Assembly (NCBI GenBank): GCA_945952105.1
Contig: CAMFGZ010000032.1
Coordinates: 1-53,014 of the forward strand
Reading direction: 5' to 3'
Length of the DNA stretch: 53,014 nucleotides
From: an uncultured Rhodospirillaceae bacterium
Lineage (GTDB): Bacteria; Pseudomonadota; Alphaproteobacteria; Reyranellales; Reyranellaceae
Shown here: piece by piece, positions 9,541 to 19,100 of the stretch
Position numbering within the stretch: position 1 is the stretch's first letter
Layout: every line of letters begins with the position of its first letter
Program-made: the position numbers and the translations under genes
Notes under the pieces: model-generated
The model's input: the letters and a program-made list of their open reading frames with translations, nothing else
Database searches by the model: none
What the model was told of the DNA's origin: nothing

Positions 9541-10689
9541 TCAGCGCGACCGTCCGCGGCCCGTGACCGGCCAGATCTCGACCAGCGTGTCACCCTTCAC
9601 GACGTGATAGCTCTCGTAGAGGTTCACGGTCGGGTCGCAGTGCGGCGGGGTCAGCACGACCTGCTCGGCGAGCTTGGGCGCCTGCTGGCCTTCCGGCGCG
9701 ATCACCGCGAGATGCTCGTCGCCCATGAAGCGGGTCGTGGCGCCTTCGACGGCGCCCTTCAGAATCACCGGCGGGCCCTTCTCCGTGGCCATCGCCTTCA
9801 GGCCGGCATCGACCGTCACCATGCCCGGCGTGTTGGCGCTGACGACGCGCGAATCGATCTGGAGCGCCTGCTCGAAGGTCGGCTTGTCGAGGCCGCGCAG
9901 GTCGCAGACGTTGTAGTCGTGGTCCATGAACACATAGGAGCCGACCTGCAGCTCGGTGAAGACACCGAGCTTGGCATCGATGTAGTGCGTGCCGGTCCCT
10001 GAGCCGGTGACGATGCCGGGCTTCACCCCCGCCTCTTCCAGCTTCGCCAGGATGCCCTGCAGGTATTCCGTGCGCTCCTTGATCTCGGCGGTGCGCTGCT
10101 TGAAATCGACGATGTGCTGGTGGCGGCCGCAATAGAACTGCACGCCGGCATAGTTGAGCGACCGGTAGTTGGCGATCTTCTGCACCAGCGCGAGCGTGGC
10201 CTCCGGCGTGGCGGTGCCGGTGCGGTGGATGCCCGGATCGATGTCGACGATCACGGTGAGCGGCTTGCCGGCCTTCGCGGCGGCTGCAGCCAGTGCCTCG
10301 GCATTGTCGGGATGGTCGACCACCAGCATCAGGTCGGAGACCTTGGCGTTCAGTTCGACCAGCCGCTGGATCGCCTGCGGCGTCACCACCGGCGAGGTGA
10401 TGTGCAGGCTTTGCACGCCCTCTTCGCCCAGCGCCTCGGCTTCGCCCAGCTTGGCGCAGCAGACGCCGAGCGCGCCGGCCGCGATCTGGCGCTTCGCGAT
10501 GTCCGCCGACTTGTGGGTCTTGGAATGCGGCCGGAGCTTCACATTGTGCGCCTTGGCGAAGTTCGCCATCTCCGCGATGTTGCGGTCGAGCATGTCGAGG
10601 TCGAGCACGAGGGCCGGCGTATTGAGCGACCCGCGCGATCCCTGCTGTCCGATGAGGTGGCCGTGCAGGCGTTGAGCTTCGCTGGTCAT
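9541..10689 (-). CDS. DSD1/D-threonine aldolase family PLP enzyme
   Basis: 382 aa fold-type III PLP enzyme of the group containing D-threonine aldolase, D-serine dehydratase (DSD) and D-threo-3-hydroxyaspartate dehydratase. The N-terminal TIM barrel has TPALVLDLDMLDRNI and the PLP lysine segment LRPHSKTHKS. VIVDIDPGIHRTG and GSGTGTHYID line the active site. The C-terminal PPHCDPTVN supplies the His-x-Cys zinc site typical of this group. The ATG at 10689 overlaps the TGA of the upstream SDR (ATGA), so the longer open frame starting further upstream is not real. A beta-hydroxy-D-amino acid substrate is likely; which one is unknown. Confidence 0.92.
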   Translation of the reverse strand: MTSEAQRLHGHLIGQQGSRGSLNTPALVLDLDMLDRNIAEMANFAKAHNVKLRPHSKTHKSADIAKRQIAAGALGVCCAKLGEAEALGEEGVQSLHITSPVVTPQAIQRLVELNAKVSDLMLVVDHPDNAEALAAAAAKAGKPLTVIVDIDPGIHRTGTATPEATLALVQKIANYRSLNYAGVQFYCGRHQHIVDFKQRTAEIKERTEYLQGILAKLEEAGVKPGIVTGSGTGTHYIDAKLGVFTELQVGSYVFMDHDYNVCDLRGLDKPTFEQALQIDSRVVSANTPGMVTVDAGLKAMATEKGPPVILKGAVEGATTRFMGDEHLAVIAPEGQQAPKLAEQVVLTPPHCDPTVNLYESYHVVKGDTLVEIWPVTGRGRSR

Positions 10690-11564
10690 TTCTTCTGATC
10701 TCCGGATTGCAGGGTGCGGACGGCCATGGCTTCGCCGGTCGTGCCGCGATTGACGCCGGCGCTCTTCATGAAGGTGTTGTCGCTGCCGGTCCCCCAGAGC
10801 GCGACGCCCTGGGCCAACAGGCCGCCATCTACCTTCACCGTCTCGCCGGTGATGAAACGCGCCTCGTCGGAGGCGAGGAAGGTCGCCACGTCGGCGATGT
10901 GCTCGGGCTCGCCGCGATCGGGCCAAGGCTGCTGGCTGAACTGCTTCTCGTACTTGTCGGGCCGGCCGCGATGGACCAGCGGCGTCGAGATCACGCCGGG
11001 CGCGATGCCGACCACGCGGATCCGATCGGGCGCCAGCTCGGTCGCGACATTGCCGATCAGGCTGATGACCGCCGCCTTCGCCGCCGAATAGGCGTGGCTG
11101 CCGCCGCCGCCCACCATGCCGGCGATCGATGCCGTCACGAGGATCACGCCACCGTCGCCGTGCGCCTTCATCGCCTGCGAGGCGTGCTTCATGCCGAGGA
11201 ACACCGAACGCGTCAGCGCCGCGAACGTGTAGTCCCAGTCCTCGACGCTGGTCTCGGCGATCGGCCCGAAGGCACCGCCGACGCCGGCATTGAGATAGGC
11301 GATGTCGAGCCGGCCGAACTGTCTCCGGGCCTCGGCAATCATCGCGGCGACGTCGCTCTCCTTCGCCACGTCGCAGCGCACGAAACCGATCGCGTCGCCA
11401 TGGCCTTGCGCTTTCGCGACGGCCAGCGTCTCCGCGCCATTGGCCTCGTTGAGATCGGCCACCAGCACCTTCGCGCCTTCGGCCAGAAAGCGCATGACGG
11501 TCGCGCGGCCCATGCCGCTCGCGCCGCCGGTGACGATGGCCACCTTGCCCGCCAGTCGATTCAT
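10686..11564 (-). CDS. SDR family NAD(P)-dependent oxidoreductase
   Basis: 292 aa classical short-chain dehydrogenase. The cofactor motif TGGASGMG is at about 12-19, NAG is in YLNAGVGG, the catalytic serine is in VTASIAG and the YxxxK is in YSAAK. The C-terminal region (FITGETVKVDGG) is typical, followed by an unusual tail of about 40 residues. The start MNRLAGKVAIVTGG was preferred to a start 20 codons earlier that lies in an interspersed repeat. The stop overlaps the start of the DSD1-type gene. SDR oxidation and aldolase or dehydratase action on hydroxy-amino acids would fit together, as inference. Confidence 0.92.
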   Translation of the reverse strand: MNRLAGKVAIVTGGASGMGRATVMRFLAEGAKVLVADLNEANGAETLAVAKAQGHGDAIGFVRCDVAKESDVAAMIAEARRQFGRLDIAYLNAGVGGAFGPIAETSVEDWDYTFAALTRSVFLGMKHASQAMKAHGDGGVILVTASIAGMVGGGGSHAYSAAKAAVISLIGNVATELAPDRIRVVGIAPGVISTPLVHRGRPDKYEKQFSQQPWPDRGEPEHIADVATFLASDEARFITGETVKVDGGLLAQGVALWGTGSDNTFMKSAGVNRGTTGEAMAVRTLQSGDQKK

Positions 11565-11595
11565 ACTGCTTCCGCTTTCCGCATCCACGCCATCC

Positions 11596-11623
11596 AAGGT
11601 CCTTCGCTTCGCTCGGGATGACA
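11596..11623. repeat. Interspersed repeat copy
   Basis: AAGGTCCTTCGCTTCGCTCG followed by GGATGACA. It is a copy of the family at 9447 and 16313, lying between the SDR gene and the acyl-CoA ligase gene and separating two minus-strand genes. Confidence 0.75.
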
Positions 11624-11639
11624 AGCAATAATGATCTGC

Positions 11640-13487
11640 TCAGATCTCGATGACACCCTCGCCACCGGCATAGAGCTTGTCCACCAGCGCCTTGCGGCGC
11701 TCGAGCGTGGCGCGCTGGTTGATATAGCCCTTGTCGGTGATCTCCTGGCCATCGACCTGCGGCGGCTCGGTCATCAGCAGCACGCGCTTCACGCGCATCG
11801 ACGAGCCGCGACCCTCTGCATTCATCTTCGCAAGGCCCGTCTTCAGGGTATCGAAGACGGCGGGATGGGCGAGCAATTTGTCGAGGGGGAGCTGCGCGCC
11901 GTTGTCGCCGGCAAGCTGGCGGCACGCCGCGACGTTGGGGAAACCCAGCAGGCCGACATATTCGCGGTCCTGGCCGCAGACCACGGCGTCCTGCAGAACC
12001 GGCGTCGCAGCGGCGATGGCGGTCGTGCGCAGGGTGCCGACCAGCACGAAGGTGCCGCTGGTCAGCTTGAAATCCTCGACGACGCGGCCGTCGAAGATAA
12101 TGCCCTGGGCCGGGTCCTCGGGATCGACGAAGCGGCCGGCGTCACCGATCCTGTAGAAACCTTCCTCGTCGAACATCTGTGCCGTGAGGTCGGGTTGCTT
12201 GTGATAGCCCGGCGTCACGATCACGCTCTTCAGCCGCAACTCGTAGCGTCCCTCCTCGCCCGCTGGCACCATCTTGAGCTGCACGCCGGGATAGGGCAGC
12301 CCGATCAGGCCGACCCGCTCGGAGGCCCAGTGCACGCTGGTCGCCGTCGGCGCGGTTTCCGTCGAGCCCCAGCCGGTAACGAAGGGAATGCGATAGCCGG
12401 TATGCTTAACCGCCAGCGCCTCCATGCGTTCATAGAGATCGTCCGGCAAGGTCGCGCCGCCATAGGACAGCACGTTGATGTTCTTGAAGAAGCGCCTGGC
12501 GAGGCTCTCGTCCTTCTCCAGCGCCGTCGCCAGCATCGCGTAGCCCGCCGGCACGTTGGAGAACGAGGTCGGCGAGACCTCGCGCAGGTTGCGCAGCGTC
12601 TCCTCGAAGAGACCGGGCAGCGGCTTGCCGTCGTCGATCCAGGTCGTGCCGCCCTCGTTGAGGTTGCCCTGGAAGGTCGCGTTGCCGCCCATCGTATGGT
12701 TCCACGGCAGCCAGTCGAGCATGACCGGCGCGGCGTCTGCCGCCTTGCGCACCCGCGCCATGCTCATCATGGCGACATTGGCGCACATCATCTCCTGAGT
12801 GTTGATGACGGCCTTCGGGACCCCGGTACTGCCCGAGGTGAACAGGAACTTTCCGACAGTCTTCGGCTCGATGGCCGCCACGGACTTCGCCACAGCATCT
12901 GTTGCTTTGGTTGCAACCAGTTCGATCCATGGCAGCGATTGCATCCGAGGCGGTGGCTTGTCGACATGGACCAGCAGCACGCCTTCAAGATCGAGCGCCG
13001 ACAGCGCGCGCGCATAGATCTCGCCGTTCTGCACGAAGACCAGGCCGGGCTTCACGAGGTCGAATACGTATTTCAGCTTGGCGTGGTCCTGGCTCATCAC
13101 CGAATAGGCCGGTGACACCGGCGCGACCGGCGCGCGCGCCTGCATGGCGGCCATGGTGAGCAGCGCGAACTCGATGGAATTCGAGGACAGGATCATCACG
13201 GGCTTGTCCGGACCGAAACCGCGATCGAGCAGCGCTTGCGTGACCGAGTCGACCTGTCTCTTGGCCTCACCATATGTGACCTTCAGCCACTCGCGCGCCG
13301 GGCCGCGGCGCTGCGCCAGCCACAATCGGTCCGGCACCTCGGCCGCCCACTTGGCGAGCAGCGCCGGGACATGGCGGGCATAGGGCTTCAGCCCGTGATT
13401 CGACTGCAGCACCACCGTGCCGTCGGCCCGCCGCTCGACCTTGATGTCCCGGCTCAGGAATTCGATGGGCTTGAACGGAACCTGCAT
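11640..13487 (-). CDS. Feruloyl-CoA synthetase-like acyl-CoA ligase
   Basis: 615 aa ANL-superfamily adenylating enzyme, forming an acyl-AMP and then an acyl-CoA. The AMP-binding loop is LFTSGSTGVPKAVINT. GWGSTETAPTATS holds the conserved STE region, and GRVVEDFKLTSGTFV is the hinge before the C-terminal domain. Near the C-terminus, QEITDKGYINQRA carries the candidate catalytic lysine. The length and the DFKL-x-(S/T)-GTFV motif fit the feruloyl-CoA synthase group, which activates ferulate and other hydroxycinnamates. The ATG at 13487 opens MQVPFKPIEFLS; an upstream open stretch lies inside the divergent MFS gene and is rejected. No hydratase-lyase gene is nearby, so ferulate is only a candidate. 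Confidence 0.87.
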   Translation of the reverse strand: MQVPFKPIEFLSRDIKVERRADGTVVLQSNHGLKPYARHVPALLAKWAAEVPDRLWLAQRRGPAREWLKVTYGEAKRQVDSVTQALLDRGFGPDKPVMILSSNSIEFALLTMAAMQARAPVAPVSPAYSVMSQDHAKLKYVFDLVKPGLVFVQNGEIYARALSALDLEGVLLVHVDKPPPRMQSLPWIELVATKATDAVAKSVAAIEPKTVGKFLFTSGSTGVPKAVINTQEMMCANVAMMSMARVRKAADAAPVMLDWLPWNHTMGGNATFQGNLNEGGTTWIDDGKPLPGLFEETLRNLREVSPTSFSNVPAGYAMLATALEKDESLARRFFKNINVLSYGGATLPDDLYERMEALAVKHTGYRIPFVTGWGSTETAPTATSVHWASERVGLIGLPYPGVQLKMVPAGEEGRYELRLKSVIVTPGYHKQPDLTAQMFDEEGFYRIGDAGRFVDPEDPAQGIIFDGRVVEDFKLTSGTFVLVGTLRTTAIAAATPVLQDAVVCGQDREYVGLLGFPNVAACRQLAGDNGAQLPLDKLLAHPAVFDTLKTGLAKMNAEGRGSSMRVKRVLLMTEPPQVDGQEITDKGYINQRATLERRKALVDKLYAGGEGVIEI

Positions 13488-13578
13488 TACACTGTCCAAC
13501 GACGTTCTCCCCGGCGCTTGTCCTGTCGACCGCGATTTAGGGACGGGAACCGTTGGTCGGCAAGGGAGCGTTTGGCGA

Positions 13579-14847
13579 GTGTCGCGCAGCAATCCGTCGG
13601 TGCCTGCACCGCCTGCAAGCCGCTGGCTGCAATTGTGCGCCGGCCTGCTCTGCATGATCGCGGTCGCCAACCTGCAATATGGCTGGACGCTCTTCGTCCA
13701 TCCGCTCCACGACAAATATGGCTGGAGCCTCGGCAGCATCCAGACCGCCTTCGCGATCTTCGTCATCGCCGAGACCTGGCTGGTCCCGTTCGAAGGCTGG
13801 TTCGTGGATCGCTACGGCCCGAAATTCGTGGTGCTGGCCGGCGGGGTGGTGGTCGGCGCGGCCTGGGCCCTCAACTCCGTCGCCGACTCGCTGTACCTGC
13901 TCTATCTCGGCGCGGCGCTGGGCGGCATCGGCGCCGGCGCGGTCTACGGGACCTGCGTGGGCAATGCCGTGCGCTGGTTCCCCGACCGTCGCGGCCTGGC
14001 GGCCGGCCTCACCGTGGCCGGGTTCGGCGCGGGCTCCGCCCTCAGCATCATCCCGATCCAGGACGTGATCGCCCGGCATGGATACGAATCGGCCTTCCTC
14101 TGGTTCGGCCTGGCACAGGGGCTGATCGTGACCCTCGCGGCGTGGTTCCTGCGCGCACCGCCGTCCGGAGCGACGATCGCCGCACCCTCGCGCCTCGTGC
14201 AGACCAGCCGCGACGTCGGGCCGCTCGAGATGCTGCGGTCCCGCGTCTTCTGGCTGCTCTACTTCATGTTCATCCTCGTCTATTCGGGCGGGCTCATGGC
14301 GACGGCCCAGCTCGCGCCGATCGCGCGCGACTTCAAGGTCGCCGACGTGCCGGTCAGCCTTCTCGGCCTGACGCTGCCCGCCCTCACCTTCGCCCTGACG
14401 CTCGACCGCTTCATGAACGGCGTGACGAGGCCCCTGTGCGGCTGGGTTTCCGACCATATCGGCCGGGAGAACACGCTGTTCATCGCCTTCCTGCTGGAGG
14501 CTGCGGGAATATGGGCGCTATGGATCTACGGCAGCGACCCGCTCCTGTTCGTGATCCTGGGCGGCATCGCCTTCTTCGCCTGGGGCGAGACGGCGAGCCT
14601 GTTCCCGGCGATCTGCACCGACACGTTCGGCACGAAGCACGCCACCACCAACGCCGCCCTCCTCTATACCGCCAAGGGCACGGCCTCGCTGCTGATCCCG
14701 CTGGCGAGCTTCTGGGTCGCCGAGACGGGAAGCTGGCGCGACGTCTTCCTGGCCGCCGCCTTGTTCAACCTGGTGGCCGCCTTCCTGGCTCTCGCCGCGC
14801 TGAAGCCGCTCAGGCTGCCAGTGCGAGCCCATCGCAACGAGGGATAG
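13579..14847 (+). CDS. MFS transporter, OxlT-like
   Basis: 422 aa, 12 predicted membrane helices, related to the oxalate/formate antiporter group of monocarboxylate carriers. NLQYGWTLFVHPLHDKYGWS is the signature start of that group, with DRYGPKFVVLAGG (loop 2-3) and DRFMNGVTRPLCGWVSDHIG (loop 8-9). I chose the GTG at 13579 because AAGGGAG lies about 10 nt upstream and an ATG further upstream would overlap the divergent ligase. It is divergent from the acyl-CoA ligase and followed by an ACAD, which suggests import of an acid that these enzymes activate and oxidise. Confidence 0.85.
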   Translation: MSRSNPSVPAPPASRWLQLCAGLLCMIAVANLQYGWTLFVHPLHDKYGWSLGSIQTAFAIFVIAETWLVPFEGWFVDRYGPKFVVLAGGVVVGAAWALNSVADSLYLLYLGAALGGIGAGAVYGTCVGNAVRWFPDRRGLAAGLTVAGFGAGSALSIIPIQDVIARHGYESAFLWFGLAQGLIVTLAAWFLRAPPSGATIAAPSRLVQTSRDVGPLEMLRSRVFWLLYFMFILVYSGGLMATAQLAPIARDFKVADVPVSLLGLTLPALTFALTLDRFMNGVTRPLCGWVSDHIGRENTLFIAFLLEAAGIWALWIYGSDPLLFVILGGIAFFAWGETASLFPAICTDTFGTKHATTNAALLYTAKGTASLLIPLASFWVAETGSWRDVFLAAALFNLVAAFLALAALKPLRLPVRAHRNEG

Positions 14848-14951
14848 CGCCCACAGGCCGACCGCACGCCGAAACCGGTGTGCGACCTGAATGCCCGTTC
14901 ACATCGCGACCGATTTCGGCCAGAGTCCGCCGCAGCACAAGGGAGAGAGCG

Positions 14952-16175
<1,224 letters not shown>

Positions 16176-16198
16176 GGTCCCTCACGGGAACGGAAGCA

Positions 16199-16227
16199 GG
16201 CGCGACCTTCACGGGTCGCGCCTTTTT
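16199..16227 (+). terminator. Rho-independent terminator after ACAD
   Basis: GGCGCGACC and GGTCGCGCC form a perfect 9-bp GC-rich stem around TTCACG, followed directly by TTTTT, 23 bp after the ACAD stop. Confidence 0.85.
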
Positions 16228-16244
16228 CTTTGGGGGAAGAGCGA

Positions 16245-16341
16245 AAGGTCCCTCGCAGGCTCGGGATGACAGCGTTTTTTTGATCGGCGCACTGCGTCAA
16301 TCACAACAATAGTGTCATCCTGAGCGCAGCGAAGGACCTTT
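16245..16341. repeat. Two inverted interspersed repeat copies
   Basis: AAGGTCCCTCGCAGGCTCGG at the left and GTCATCCTGAGCGCAGCG, continuing GAAGGACCT, at the right are inverted copies of the family seen at 9447 and 23049. They fill most of the gap between the ACAD terminator and the YidH-like gene. Confidence 0.75.
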
Positions 16342-16371
16342 AAGTCGACGCCGGATGCGGGGAGAGACATC

Positions 16372-16740
16372 GTGGACAATCCAAAGAAGAGCCTGCACGT
16401 CACCGATCATCTGGCCAACGAGCGCACGTTCCTCGCCTGGATCAGGACGGCGATCGCGGTGATGACGCTCGGCGTCGCGATCAATCGCTTCGCCCTCTTC
16501 CTGATGGAGATGCACCAGGTCGTGCCGGCGGTGCGCGACCTCGCCAACCGCCACGTCGAGAAGCTCGGCATCGGTCTGGTGATGCTGGGCCTTGTCATGC
16601 TGGTCGGCGCGACCTGGCACTATCTCCGCGTCGGCAAGACGATCGACGACGAAACCTATTATCCCTCCGTCAAGGTCATGGTCGGCACCGCCGCCGTGAT
16701 CGGTGTGACGGGTGGCTCGGCGCTGATCTGGCTGTTTTAG
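16372..16740 (+). CDS. DUF202 (YidH-like) inner membrane protein
   Basis: 122 aa. The N-terminal NERTFLAWIRTAIAVMTLGV is the DUF202 signature seen in YidH and VTC-type membrane domains. Three helices are visible at about 23-44, 61-80 and 101-121. The GTG start has GGGGAGAG 5 nt upstream; no in-frame ATG fits. The function of the family is not established. It is probably monocistronic, with its promoter lying in or near the repeat region upstream. Confidence 0.88.
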   Translation: MDNPKKSLHVTDHLANERTFLAWIRTAIAVMTLGVAINRFALFLMEMHQVVPAVRDLANRHVEKLGIGLVMLGLVMLVGATWHYLRVGKTIDDETYYPSVKVMVGTAAVIGVTGGSALIWLF

Positions 16741-16770
16741 TCTGGGCGCGTTCTGACGCGCTGCCAGGCT

Positions 16771-17379
16771 CTAACGAGGAGAGGGCCCCGACTGCGGCGG
16801 CGTCGGTGGGCCGTCGGGCATGTCCAGCAGTTCGCTCTCGGGTGCGCCGGCCTCGTAGGCTTTCACCAGCGCTTCGGGATCGAAGACGATGCCGATGGGA
16901 TTCTTCCTGAAGGCCTCGGTCTGGAAGTAGGCCGCCGTCGCCTCCTTCGTTGCGTAGCGATCGACCTGCAGTTCGACGCCGTTGCCGTCGGGGTCGCGAT
17001 AGTAGATCGACACGGTCGGGCCGTGATGGATGCAGCGCGACGGCTCGATGCCCAGTGCCTTAACGCGGCGATAGGTCGAGAGCAGCGCGCCGATGTCGGC
17101 GAAGGTGTAGGCGACATGCGCCAGGCCCGAGGTCTTCGCATCCGGCGCCTTCAGCCCCGCCAGGTTCACGATGCCCAGCCGGTGATGCTCGTCGTCATAG
17201 GTCAGGAAGCAGATGTACTCGGTGCGCTGCACGACGTGCATGTTCAGCACCGCCGAGTACCAGTCGATCATCGGCTGCACGTTCGACGAGCGCAGGACGA
17301 AGTGGGCGAACAGGATGGGTGTGGCGGCCTTGTCCGCCAGGGTCCGGCGGCGCGGCGCGGCTTCGATCACTGTATCCAT
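16771..17379 (-). CDS. VOC family (extradiol dioxygenase-like) protein
   Basis: 202 aa vicinal-oxygen-chelate fold protein. Likely metal ligands are H26 (FAHFVLRS), H87 (GLAHVAYTF) and E135 (GNGVELQVDR), the 2-His-1-Glu set of type I extradiol dioxygenases and glyoxalases. YYRDPDGNGVELQ is the classic second-module motif. One VOC domain is complete; the C-terminal 60 residues are Pro/Gly-rich and poorly conserved. Start MDTVIEAAP is chosen for GGAGGT 4 nt upstream. It is divergent from a TetR gene and may share its operator. Similar proteins are often annotated as biphenyl-2,3-diol dioxygenase, but the substrate is unknown. Confidence 0.88.
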   Translation of the reverse strand: MDTVIEAAPRRRTLADKAATPILFAHFVLRSSNVQPMIDWYSAVLNMHVVQRTEYICFLTYDDEHHRLGIVNLAGLKAPDAKTSGLAHVAYTFADIGALLSTYRRVKALGIEPSRCIHHGPTVSIYYRDPDGNGVELQVDRYATKEATAAYFQTEAFRKNPIGIVFDPEALVKAYEAGAPESELLDMPDGPPTPPQSGPSPR

Positions 17380-17440
17380 GGCGACCTCCGGCACCGAGTG
17401 TACGCCTTCTCCTTGACTGCCGGCAGCTACCTTGCAAATC

Positions 17441-17460
17441 AACTAACTGACTGGTAAGTT
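17441..17460. promoter_or_regulatory. Candidate TetR operator in the VOC/TetR divergent region
   Basis: AACTAACTGACTGGTAAGTT is an imperfect palindrome: AACT-x-AC left against GT-x-AGTT right, 14 of 20 positions symmetric. It lies 6 bp before the TetR start codon in an 87-bp divergent gap, the classic position for autorepression and for control of both directions. Confidence 0.55.
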
Positions 17461-17466
17461 ATTTAC

Positions 17467-18102
17467 ATGAAAGCGCCTAAGCAACGCAGGGCGCCCGCCG
17501 CCCGCCCGCAGGAGATCATCGACGCAGCCCTCGCCCAGTTCGTCGAAACGGGTTTCGCCGGGACGCGCCTCGACGACGTGGCCAGGCGCGCAGGCCTCTC
17601 AAAGGCGGCGATCTACCTTTACTTCGCGGACAAGACGGCCCTGTTCAAGGGCGTGGTGCAACACGCGGTCGGCAGCAATCTCGGCCAGGTCGAAGCCATG
17701 TTGGCCGGTCATCGCGGCCCGGTCGCACCCCTGCTCCCGCGCATCCTCGAATTCCTGGCCGACCGCATCGAGCACACGCCGATGGCGGCGGTGGCCAAGC
17801 TGGTGATCTCGGAGTCCCGTGCCTTCCCTGAGATCGGCCAGTTCTACCTGAAGGAAGTGATCGGCCGCGGCTTGCCGGTGATGGAAGGGCTGATCCGGCG
17901 CGGCATCGACCAGGGCGAATTCCGTGAGGTCGACGCCTTCATGGCCGTGCGCTCGATGATGGGACCCATGCTGCTCGCCATCCTGTGGCGCACCGTGTTC
18001 GAGCCGATCGGCGCGGACAAGCTCGATGTCCCGTCGCTCGCCCGGCACCACGCCGACCTGATGCTGCACGCACTACGCCCTGTCGCGGGAGAAGCCGCAT
18101 GA
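17467..18102 (+). CDS. TetR/AcrR family transcriptional regulator
   Basis: 211 aa. The N-terminal HTH covers about 14-62 (IIDAALAQFVETGFAGTRLD, AGLSKAAIYLYFADKTALF), followed by an all-helical ligand domain with KLVISESRAFPEIGQFY, typical of the AcrR C-terminal type. ATG at 17467 immediately follows the candidate operator. The stop overlaps the ATG of the HlyD gene (ATGA), so the regulator is first in its own efflux operon and probably represses it until a toxic ligand binds. Confidence 0.93.
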   Translation: MKAPKQRRAPAARPQEIIDAALAQFVETGFAGTRLDDVARRAGLSKAAIYLYFADKTALFKGVVQHAVGSNLGQVEAMLAGHRGPVAPLLPRILEFLADRIEHTPMAAVAKLVISESRAFPEIGQFYLKEVIGRGLPVMEGLIRRGIDQGEFREVDAFMAVRSMMGPMLLAILWRTVFEPIGADKLDVPSLARHHADLMLHALRPVAGEAA

Positions 18103-19100
18103 AACGCGCTCCGCTCCTCGCCGTCGTGGCGCTCGCTGCCGCCCTGCTCGTCTCCTACGTCGTGTGGGGCGACCGGTTGCTCGCGCTGGTCGGCATCGGC
18201 ACGGACGACGGCCGCTACCTTGGTTATGTCGAGGGCGAGACGAGCCTGATCGCGCCGCCCACCGCCGGCCGGCTGATCGAGCGTCCGGTCGAGCGCGGCG
18301 GCAGGGTGAAGAAGGGCGACCGGCTGTTCGTCATCGATCCCGTGGCGGCCAAGGCGGAGGTTGCGCGCGCCGCGGCGATGCTCGCGGAAGCCAAGGCACG
18401 GCATGAAAACCTGCTGACCGGCAAGCGACAGGAGGAGCAGGACGTGATCCGCGCCCAGCGCCGTGAAGTCGAAGCCGCTTTGGTTCAGGCCGAGACCGAG
18501 CTGAAGCGGCAGACCGAACTGGTGTCGCGCAACATTTCTACTCACCAGGCGTTCGAGCAGGCCGATTCGCAGGTTCGGCAGCTCAAGTCGCGCGCGGCGT
18601 CGCTGGCGGCGCAAGAGCGCGTCGGCGACCTCGCCGCGCGACAGAGCGAGATCGCCGCGGCCGCCGCCTTGATCGAGCAGAGCGAGGCCAATCTCGCTCA
18701 GGCGCAGAAGCGTCTCGAGGATCTGATGCCGGTCGCGCCCGAGGACGCACTGGTCGAGAACACCTTCTTCAATGTCGGCGAATGGGTGCCGGCGGGTTCG
18801 CCCGTCGTGTCGCTGCTGCCAGACTACCGCGTGAAGCTGCGCTTCTTCGTACCCGAGGAGGAAGTGGCGCGCGCCCGCGCCGGCCGCGAGGTCTCTTTCA
18901 CCTGCGACGCCTGCCCCGCCGGCCTCAAGGCCACGATCATCTACGTCTCGCCACGCGCCGAATACACGCCGCCGGTGATCTATTCGCAGACCGCGCGGAC
19001 CAAGCTCGTCTTCCTGGTCGAAGCGCGCCCCCTGAACGCGAGCACACCGCTGCCGCCGGGCCTGCCGGTTTCAGTCGAGCCGTTCGGAGCCACCCCGTGA
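18099..19100 (+). CDS. HlyD family efflux periplasmic adaptor
   Basis: 333 aa membrane-fusion protein. One N-terminal membrane helix lies at about 4-24. A lipoyl half-motif follows (APPTAGRLIERPVERGGRVK), then a long coiled-coil hairpin (about 85-215, rich in Ala/Glu/Gln/Arg), the second lipoyl half (NVGEWVPAGSPVVSLLPD) and a beta-barrel domain (KLRFFVPEEEVARARAGREV). It matches YbhG-like adaptors of ABC exporters. It overlaps TetR upstream (ATGA) and the ATPase downstream (GTGA). It should bridge the inner-membrane permease to an outer-membrane channel, for which no gene is seen here. Confidence 0.93.
   Translation: MKRAPLLAVVALAAALLVSYVVWGDRLLALVGIGTDDGRYLGYVEGETSLIAPPTAGRLIERPVERGGRVKKGDRLFVIDPVAAKAEVARAAAMLAEAKARHENLLTGKRQEEQDVIRAQRREVEAALVQAETELKRQTELVSRNISTHQAFEQADSQVRQLKSRAASLAAQERVGDLAARQSEIAAAAALIEQSEANLAQAQKRLEDLMPVAPEDALVENTFFNVGEWVPAGSPVVSLLPDYRVKLRFFVPEEEVARARAGREVSFTCDACPAGLKATIIYVSPRAEYTPPVIYSQTARTKLVFLVEARPLNASTPLPPGLPVSVEPFGATP

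Noticed and set aside
9541..11925. 794-codon frame joining the PLP enzyme to an Arg-rich N-terminus
   Set aside because: The first 412 codons lie antisense-in-phase across the SDR gene. The ATGA overlap with the SDR stop gives a natural start at 10689.
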